A DNA stretch of 13,697 nt, taken from Gammaproteobacteria bacterium UBA3532. GTDB lineage: Bacteria > Pseudomonadota > Gammaproteobacteria > Enterobacterales > UBA3532. Each line of letters begins with the position of its first letter. Within the stretch, counting starts at the first letter, position 1. Below the pieces are notes generated by a model. The model made no database searches and had not been told where the DNA came from. It saw nothing but the letters and a program-made list of their open reading frames with translations. Made by a program: the position numbers and the translations under genes. The DNA lies in the NCBI GenBank assembly GCA_002376965.1, contig DFOV01000428.1, forward strand, positions 1 through 13,697, written 5' to 3'. Shown piece by piece: positions 6,701-11,777 of the stretch.

Positions 6701-8523
6701 CCAGCTCGATTGGTGCGACAAGTCCACAGCTTCTAGACGGCGAACAGTTTGAGTTCAGCAACTGGAATATTGGCGGCGATGCCAACCAAATCATTTTTAA
6801 TCCCGCTATCGATACCAGCTATGTAGCTACCTATGAAAGCACAGGCGTTGTTCCTTGTAACTTCCAGACCATGAACTATCGTGGCACATCGAATGGCTGG
6901 CAAAACAGCCCCATGCAACTCGTTGGAGCTTGTACCTGGGGGATCACCGTGGCACTAGACGGCGGTGGCTTAGACCGCTTCAAATTTGATGTTGCTGGCG
7001 ACTGGGCGCAAAACTTCGGCGACGATAATGCCGATGGTATCGCCGAGCTTGTTGGTGAAGATATCTTTGCCCCAGCACAAGGTGCAGGTGACTATCAGAT
7101 CACATTCAACGACGACACCCTGGCTTACACCGTTACTAAACTGCCTGATGGGCCAGCAGCTCCCATAGCAGCGGCCAATGCACCAGCTATCGCAAAAACA
7201 GGCGAGCCTTTCACTCTGGATGGCAGCAGCTCCAGCGATGCAGATGGCGATATCTCCAGCTATGTCTGGTCACATCCAGAATGGAACGACACCTTATCAG
7301 GTGAAGTCGTCGAAGCGGTATTCAACAGCGCAGGAGAAAAAGTCATCACATTAACCGTCACCGACAGCACTGAATTAGCTTCAACCACTCAAGTGACCAT
7401 TGATGTACTTGCCCCTGCAGCGCCAGTAGCCGTTATTGAAGCGGATAAGCTAACCGTGGCTCTGAACCAACCGGTAGTTTTGGACGCCAGCAACTCATCG
7501 GATGCCAACCAGGATCCGCTCAGCTTTGCCTGGAGTACCGGCGAAACCGCTGCTCAAATAAGCTTGGCATTTGATAGCGTTGGTGAGCATATCGTTGACG
7601 TGACAGTGACAGACAGCGATGACTTAGCGGATACTGCCTCAATCACTATCGTGGTTGAAGAACAGCCGTTTTTACAAAATTTCGATCAAGTACACCTACG
7701 CGGCACCTTCAATGGCTTTGCTGCTGGCACCTTGATGGAACTGGTTGGCGACAACCTATGGCAAATTGAAGCGACATTCAACGGTGCCGCTAATGACCGT
7801 TTCAAATTTGACATCGATGGCAACTGGGCCAACAACTATGGTGACAACAACGACGATGGCATCGCCGAGTTCTTTGGCGACGACATATTCGTAGCGCAAG
7901 CTGGAAGCTATGTTATTCAGTTTAACGACGAATCACTGGCCTATAGCGTCACACTACTCCAAGGCAACCAGCCACCCGTTGTTGTCTTAAATATGGGTAA
8001 TACCACGGTCACGCCGGGTACGACACTAACCATCGATGCCTCTGATTCTGACGATCCAGATGGCACCATCGATAGCTTGGCTTGGTCAACGGGAGACACT
8101 ACCAGTAGCATCACACAAACCTTCGATGCCATCGGTAGCTTTGATTTCACCGTCACGGTTACAGACAACGAAGGCGCAACTGCGGCCGAGACCATTACCA
8201 TCACTGTCGCAGAACCTAATGTTGAAGTAGACATTACCTTTACTTGCGACAATGGCAACACGGTGAACGGTCAAAGTGTTTATGTGGTCGGAAACATTCC
8301 TGAGTTAGGAAATTGGACAGCAACGCCAGCGCAAAAGCTCGACCCAACTGCATGGCCTACCTGGAGTGGGACTCTTAATGACATGCCAGCCAATACGGAT
8401 ATCGACTGGAAATGTGTTATCGCCGACGAAGAAACGCTAACCATTGTTCAGTGGCAAGGCGGCGCCAACAACCAGGTCACTACCGGTGCACAAGGCAATG
8501 TCACGACTCAAGGTGCGTTCTAA
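3760..8523 (+). CDS. Secreted multidomain PQQ-dependent sugar dehydrogenase with CBM20
   Basis: The 1587-aa protein starts best at 3760 (GAGG 8 nt upstream; signal peptide follows). The in-frame ATG at 3724 would only add 12 residues before the signal. Order: signal peptide 1-29 (cut after SYA); glucose/sorbosone dehydrogenase beta-propeller about 33-421, with the likely catalytic His152 in SHAIGDLQFGPDG and PQQ-contacting Arg249 in GLRNP; PKD about 428-511; a beta-sandwich with HHC...CHLH and PDHEYPSHLELKLTA (512-608); DUF2341 610-708; LamG-like 723-923; a second sandwich 938-1026; a carbohydrate-binding-like module 1031-1128; two PKDs 1133-1300; a second copy of that module 1307-1400; PKD 1405-1484; CBM20 1487-1587 (GQSVYVVGN, LGNW, WPTWSG, DWKC, WQGGANN). 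It should oxidise sugars outside the cell or in the periplasm using PQQ, probably on starch-type glucans. The gene is monocistronic with a terminator after it. Catalytic class is firm; substrate is inferred from CBM20. Confidence 0.88.
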   Translation: MTHKHRLNNGFCRGLFAAAGLVATTASYALPEGFTKKQVLANLDQATAIRFAPKDSRVFVAEKDGAIRVFDSINDTTSDLVYQIDNVHTNTDHGLLGLAIHPDFPQTPFIYALYSRRVGSPGAHLSKITVENGVGVSEEILIQGWCQQSTSHAIGDLQFGPDGALYVTSGDGASPSFVDVGPDGCGDPNMEGGAVRVQDFRTEGDGLDFNGTLLRLDPITGQAMPGNPLFGAQGPEGASRSRVIAYGLRNPFRFTIHPETSALYIADVGWNQVEEINVVPDPTDGVIENFGWPCFEGSGRQGGYDGANIPLCESLYNQGGDTKPFSEYNHNGRAAGVTGVAVYTGNSYPAEYQGALFFADYSQQWIKVIMPGADGQPNPNDIQDFDNGDPIVQLLTGPNGDLFYVEYDLGANQYRVWQVSAINQANPVIAQMQANPSYGAPGTSVSFDASTTAGATLYEWDLDGDGLFDDATGVNAQSTYGEAGTYMVSVRASDNFGNSDTSHQIVFISEDVPVPSITAPATTVKWQTEETVNFAGTAVIPNTGETTDNLEWDLFLHHCAKNDPTDCHLHDEKDNIFVTSPNGGSFPGPDHEYPSHLELKLTAFSDTAPEWWDTAWQKRRALFINATDIDETLFDFPLMVKLDSSRVDYAATGDQGQSLRFVDRQGNALAHDIESWNPAGESVVWVKVPVVNANSVANYIWMYYDNAQAIAAQNSADVWNNDYAGVWHMATADDASGQQNNANNQGASPVTGAAGTAQFFDGDDFMVVPNSASLNLTNAMSFSAWIKVQDPAADNWGRILSKKEGFNDNSGFNFEYNAGQNFLTTLAGGQNLARAEGVDLPATWNLVSASINGNNVALYVNGQEVTTDGIIDPITPNNLDLSIGRSALGGNFFNGSIDELRISSVARSAAWMQAQHRSMSDNMVKYATEAQQEPMSASISIELQPVTVEMTMDSEPSGLMLSINSRLQATPFVDVGIVGSTSSIGATSPQLLDGEQFEFSNWNIGGDANQIIFNPAIDTSYVATYESTGVVPCNFQTMNYRGTSNGWQNSPMQLVGACTWGITVALDGGGLDRFKFDVAGDWAQNFGDDNADGIAELVGEDIFAPAQGAGDYQITFNDDTLAYTVTKLPDGPAAPIAAANAPAIAKTGEPFTLDGSSSSDADGDISSYVWSHPEWNDTLSGEVVEAVFNSAGEKVITLTVTDSTELASTTQVTIDVLAPAAPVAVIEADKLTVALNQPVVLDASNSSDANQDPLSFAWSTGETAAQISLAFDSVGEHIVDVTVTDSDDLADTASITIVVEEQPFLQNFDQVHLRGTFNGFAAGTLMELVGDNLWQIEATFNGAANDRFKFDIDGNWANNYGDNNDDGIAEFFGDDIFVAQAGSYVIQFNDESLAYSVTLLQGNQPPVVVLNMGNTTVTPGTTLTIDASDSDDPDGTIDSLAWSTGDTTSSITQTFDAIGSFDFTVTVTDNEGATAAETITITVAEPNVEVDITFTCDNGNTVNGQSVYVVGNIPELGNWTATPAQKLDPTAWPTWSGTLNDMPANTDIDWKCVIADEETLTIVQWQGGANNQVTTGAQGNVTTQGAF
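6850..7143 (+). repeat. Internal protein module, copy 1 (carbohydrate-binding-like)
   Basis: This segment encodes residues 1031-1128 of the dehydrogenase. It shares with 7678-7959 the pattern RGT.NG......MxLVG, DRFKFD, GD/NWA.N(F/Y)GD, DGIAE, DIF, and a closing Y.I.FND..LAY. The opening RGTSNGW resembles SusE/SusF-like and amylase-associated starch-binding modules. The acidic GDDNADG loop may bind calcium; that is inference. Confidence 0.65.
7678..7959 (+). repeat. Internal protein module, copy 2 (carbohydrate-binding-like)
   Basis: This segment encodes residues 1307-1400 and is a second copy of the module at 6850-7143, separated from it by two PKD domains. Copy 2 carries GDNNDDGIAE where copy 1 has GDDNADGIAE. 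The protein copies are clearly alike but the DNA has diverged, so the duplication is not recent. Confidence 0.65.
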
Positions 8524-8543
8524 CCGAACGGCAACACCTTAAT

Positions 8544-8578
8544 AAAAAAGCGGGGAAGAGCCACTTCCCCGCTTTTTT
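8544..8578. terminator. Bidirectional intrinsic terminator
   Basis: A 15-bp perfect stem (8544-8558 with 8564-8578) with a 5-nt loop lies 20 bp after the dehydrogenase stop. It has A6 on one side and T6 on the other, so it can stop transcripts from both strands. It sits between the dehydrogenase and the convergent zinc-ribbon gene, 27 bp beyond the end of the latter. Confidence 0.92.
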
Positions 8579-8605
8579 ATTTTTAGTCCTGCGCCTTAGC
8601 GAAAG

Positions 8606-8914
8606 CTAAAAGAAATCGAACAGGTCATCCAGCATACTCTTCTTCTTTTTACGCTTGTAGTAAGGCTGCTGATGATAACGATCGGCGTGCCCTCTGAATT
8701 TATGATCTTTCGATTCGTAGCGCGGCTTGTGATCATAATGATGATCGCCGCGCCGAACACCCGCCAGTCCTGAACGCTCCTCTACTGACAAATCAATAAT
8801 CTTATCCAGCTCGCCCTTATCCAGCCAAACACCTCGGCATTGGCCACAATAATCGATCTCTACCCCTTTGCGCTCTGTCATTAATAGCGGTATATGGCAG
8901 TGAGGACACTTCAT
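8606..8914 (-). CDS. Small TFIIB-type zinc-ribbon protein
   Basis: The 102-aa product begins with a zinc ribbon: CPHC (Cys3, Cys6) and CGQC (Cys23, Cys26), followed by RGVWLDKGELDKII. This is the zf-TFIIB domain (COG3809-type) common in small bacterial proteins of unknown function. The second half is His-, Arg- and Lys-rich (about 54-93), then a KKKK run and an acidic-aromatic tail LDDLFDFF. No membrane segment is present. The start is firm: AGGAGG (complement of 8921-8926) lies 6 nt before the ATG. It is transcribed divergently from sctU and convergently with the dehydrogenase. A nucleic-acid or protein contact role through the basic tail is possible, but unproven. Confidence 0.88.
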   Translation of the reverse strand: MKCPHCHIPLLMTERKGVEIDYCGQCRGVWLDKGELDKIIDLSVEERSGLAGVRRGDHHYDHKPRYESKDHKFRGHADRYHQQPYYKRKKKKSMLDDLFDFF

Positions 8915-8982
8915 TTCACACCTCCTATATATTTTGATTTCATCACTTTAAGCTTAGCCGGTTACGCACTGCAACACAAAAA

Positions 8983-9058
8983 TTGCACGAATTAGCCAAG
9001 CTGACAGTCCCTGAGTATAATCGGCTTTCGCTGGGCATACGGCTTTAAGGACACCAAT
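8983..9058 (+). promoter_or_regulatory. Candidate promoter and ribosome site for sctU
   Basis: A perfect TATAAT lies at 9016-9021, with only a weak -35 candidate (TTAGCC, 8992-8997, 18-bp spacing). AAGGA (9047-9051) precedes the ATG at 9059 by 7 nt. This suggests sctU is transcribed from its own promoter, not from an upstream T3SS operon. Confidence 0.5.
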
Positions 9059-10201
9059 ATGGCAGACAATAACAGCGGGGACAAAACCGAACAACCCACC
9101 CCCAAGAAACTAAAAGATGCGCGAAAGAAAGGCGATGTTCCCAAAAGTAAAGACGTCACCAGCACCGCAGTGCTTATTCTCTGGCTTATTCTTTTTGCCT
9201 TTGGCCTGGACTACACCTATGACCAAATTGTCGGTATAGCCAATCAGGTTTTCGCAGTACCCGATCAAGATTTCTCAAAAGATCTGGCTCGTATAGGCTG
9301 GGCTGCCACTAAGAGCGTATTAGCACTTGGGGCAATATTCCTAGTGCCCGTCATACTATTCGCCCTCGCTGTAGAATACCTGCAGACAGGCCCAATACTC
9401 ACCTTTGAAAAAATAAAGCCTAAATTGTCACACATCAATCCTGTCGAAGGCATTAAGAAGCTTTTCAGCATGGATAACCTGATTGAAGTATTTAAGGCCG
9501 TACTAAAAACCGGCGTGCTTTTCCTACTTGCATGGATAGTCATACGCCAATTTATTCCTGAACTGATTATGCTACCGCGCACCAGCTTAAGTGTCTTTGG
9601 TGAAGCAATGTATAGTCTCGCCTTTAAGTTACTTATTCTTACCGTCGGTATATTTGCCCTGTTTGCATTGCTGGATGCCATCTATCAGCACTTCTCTTTT
9701 ATGAAAAAGAACCGGATGAGCAAGCGCGATATCAAACAGGAATTTAAAGACATGGAAGGCGACCCAATGATTAAGCAGCAGCGTCGTCAAACTCATCAGG
9801 AGTGGGCCGATCAAGGAGCCATGCACTCAGCTCGCACGGCCAACGCTTTGTTAGTAAACCCGACGCATATAGCCATCGCCATATCTTATGATAAAGACAA
9901 ACAGCCAGTCCCCAAGATAAGTGCTATGGCGGTAGAGCATCTGGCTAAAGCCATGCGTGAAGAAGCGGAAAAACACAATGTTCCGATCATACGAAATATT
10001 GAAGTAGCACGAGCCATAAAGGAGGTAGCCCAAGAGGGAGATCCTATTCCTGGCGAGTTCTTCGATGTAGTGGCCGAAATCATTCTTTGGGCGCAGGAAG
10101 TGCGGGAGCAGATCCAGCAAAACAACCGTTCCGCAGCCAGAAAATACAAACCACCAGGAAAAGACCTCACTCGTTATCCTTTTGTCGTCTCCGCTCAGTA
10201 A
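9059..10201 (+). CDS. sctU: Type III secretion export apparatus protein SctU (YscU/FlhB family)
   Basis: The 380-aa inner-membrane protein is a YscU/FlhB-family switch protein of the T3SS export gate. It opens with DKTEQPTPKKLKDARKKGDVPKS (8-30), the conserved N-terminal motif. Four hydrophobic segments follow (about 34-50, 84-107, 147-163, 186-207), then a linker with MSKRDIKQEFKDMEGDP (220-236), and the autocleavage motif NPTH at 267-270 leading the cytoplasmic C-domain. Cleavage between Asn267 and Pro268 is known in the family to switch substrate class. The motifs TEQPTPKKL, NPVEGIKKLFS and NPTHIAIAISYD read closer to injectisome SctU than to flagellar FlhB, though I cannot run a phylogeny. 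Odd: no sctR, sctS, sctT or other T3SS gene is nearby. The left neighbour runs the opposite way and an IS starts 10 bp after the stop. Confidence 0.88.
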   Translation: MADNNSGDKTEQPTPKKLKDARKKGDVPKSKDVTSTAVLILWLILFAFGLDYTYDQIVGIANQVFAVPDQDFSKDLARIGWAATKSVLALGAIFLVPVILFALAVEYLQTGPILTFEKIKPKLSHINPVEGIKKLFSMDNLIEVFKAVLKTGVLFLLAWIVIRQFIPELIMLPRTSLSVFGEAMYSLAFKLLILTVGIFALFALLDAIYQHFSFMKKNRMSKRDIKQEFKDMEGDPMIKQQRRQTHQEWADQGAMHSARTANALLVNPTHIAIAISYDKDKQPVPKISAMAVEHLAKAMREEAEKHNVPIIRNIEVARAIKEVAQEGDPIPGEFFDVVAEIILWAQEVREQIQQNNRSAARKYKPPGKDLTRYPFVVSAQ

Positions 10202-10211
10202 GGTCTAATTA

Positions 10212-10226
10212 CTGACGGATCCCCAC
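10212..10226 (+). repeat. IS4 left inverted repeat
   Basis: CTGACGGATCCCCAC, inverted partner of 11518-11532 with one mismatch in 15 bp. It marks the end of the element nearest sctU and lies downstream of the transposase stop. Confidence 0.85.
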
Positions 10227-10235
10227 GAATATGAA

Positions 10236-11479
10236 TTAAAGTCGATCAACCGTTACCGTCAACATCCAGAGCTGTTCCAAGGTGTATACGACAAACTCGC
10301 TTTCGGGTTCGTATCTAGGGTCGCCTACAGCTTCTCTCCCCAGATAAATAAACGACAATACCTGCCTGTATTGAATAGTATTTGCCTGCAACCGCCTAGA
10401 ATTATTCATTTGTGATACAGTGTAACCTATCGCCCACAAGACAAATAAGATCAGAGACGCTATAAGTAACAAATTGTCGAACCGCTTAGCCGTCTTGGAG
10501 TTGGCAAACTCAATGCTTAATCCCAGCTTGGCATTCTTTGTATCTCGAAAATTCTCTTCAATTTGCATTCGCTGCTTATAAAGCTTTACGACTTTTCCGC
10601 GCCTCCGAACCTCTTTGGAGGTAAGTTGTGAACCAGAAACCAGGGCTCTTTGGCCTTTTGTTGCTGATATTTATCTGTTGTGCACTGAGATTCACCGCCG
10701 CGCTTTTTCAGCTTTTTACGTCCTTTTCCTCGTTCTTTATAGAGCACTCCATGGCACTGGAAGCCAATCGACTTACCATAGCAAACTAAACCCAGAGCAG
10801 TTGGCTTTCCTGTCGCTTGTCGGTAATAGTGATGACAAGACTCCCAATTTGAAGTGTCGGTTGACAAGCTGATGTTTCCACGTACTCGCCCAACCCAAAA
10901 CCATCCTTTTGCCTCAATCGCTTTAAACCAAGGCGTTCTAAATATGGCGTCAGATAAGATGATTGGCTGACAATCAGTAGGTAAACATTGCTCTAGTTCA
11001 TCAAGCAGTGCTTGATGTGCGTGCTCCGAGTTTAACTGGCTTTCTGGATAGACTTTCTCGACTAAGGTTAAGGTTCTACCTGTCATAGGTATACTTGCTC
11101 TAAGCAGTTGGAATTGGCCATTACCATTAATCGGCGACCAATCAACGGTGATGATTGGGGTGACCTGCTTACCTACTAACTGCTCTGTCATGTATTCGTA
11201 GAAATACTGCCTTTCCCTGTGTAAGTGCTCGTTACCTATTAGCCTGTCTGCTCGTTTGATGTCATGCTTTTTCTCTGTACTAGAGCGAGACTTTAGTCCG
11301 CGGCCAAGGTACGAAACGGAAAGCCGTTGGTCATGCATACCTGAGCCGACAAAAGTAAATAGCGTATTTAATCGAACTGCGTGAATTTCTGGGTAGGCGG
11401 CTGCGATGTCATTTTGTATTATGTCTATGGCCTTCATGGGTTCCGTATCAGTTTGTTTTTGGCGAAATGATTTGATCAC
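10236..11479 (-). pseudogene. IS4-family transposase, frameshifted
   Basis: Two minus-strand frames together make one IS4 transposase. The first (11479-10586, 297 aa from GTG, or 283 aa from the ATG at 11437) has the catalytic Asp113 in TVDWSPI and Asp177 in ILSDAIFRTPWF. It ends at TAA (10588-10586). The second, in the -1 frame (to 10236, 110 aa from its first ATG), contains the YREK signature Y-2-R-3-E-6-K, partly just upstream of that ATG, which supplies the catalytic Glu. Restoring one A to the AAAA run (TTTT at 10593-10596 on the plus strand) gives AEKVVKLYKQRMQIEE and repairs the frame. The break therefore separates the third acidic residue from the first two, and the element should be inactive unless ribosomes slip at GGAAAAG. 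Programmed frameshifting is not usual for IS4. A sequencing error in the homopolymer is possible. Confidence 0.85.
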
Positions 11480-11517
11480 AGTTCGCCATGAAGGTCACCA
11501 TTATTTCTCGCGTTTTT

Positions 11518-11532
11518 GTGGGGATTCGTCAG
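11518..11532 (-). repeat. IS4 right inverted repeat
   Basis: Read on the minus strand this is CTGACGAATCCCCAC, matching 10212-10226 at 14 of 15 positions. It lies about 40 bp upstream of the transposase GTG start. Confidence 0.85.
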
Positions 11533-11777
11533 AGTCTAAACAGAATGAAAAATACATCACTCGGCCATTTGGCCGGTAGATTATACCTCTTACATTTCAA
11601 CAGGTTACAAGGATTTCTAATATCACCACCCTTGCCACACTCACTGCACTGCAACATACCTTGATTACAAAGCAACCAATGGCGCAAGGCTGATCTTTTC
11701 TTTATATCGTCTAGACTTGCTATTAGAACCTGTTGCCATGTCAACGTGTCGCTTTTTGCAAATGAGAGTCCATCACC
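11533..11777. other. Intergenic stretch between IS4 and the TPR gene
   Basis: About 245 bp without a convincing gene. It should contain the promoter of the TPR gene; I see no clear -35/-10 pair. A small inverted repeat CGGCCA-TT-TGGCCG occurs at 11562-11575. An 88-codon minus-strand frame crosses it but overlaps the TPR start and resembles nothing I recognise. Confidence 0.4.

Larger units (their letters stand above)
10212..11532 (-). mobile_element. IS4-family insertion sequence, about 1.32 kb
   Basis: The element is bounded by inverted repeats and carries one IS4-family transposase gene, on the minus strand and frameshifted. The size is normal for IS4. Its left end lies 10 bp past the sctU stop. 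Flanking decamers 10202-10211 (GGTCTAATTA) and 11533-11542 (AGTCTAAACA) match at 7 of 10 positions, which could be a decayed 10-bp target duplication; IS4 elements typically make 9-12 bp duplications. Together with the frameshift this suggests an older, probably inactive copy. Confidence 0.85.

Noticed and set aside
4268..8274. Numerous short frames on both strands within the dehydrogenase gene
   Set aside because: All lie inside the long, clearly coding frame and show no domain or ribosome site of their own.
9059..10201. Reading the gene as flagellar FlhB
   Set aside because: Length is compatible, but several motifs (TEQPTPKKL, NPVEGIKKLFS, NPTHIAIAISYD) look more like injectisome SctU, and no flagellar gene is adjacent. 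Not fully excluded.
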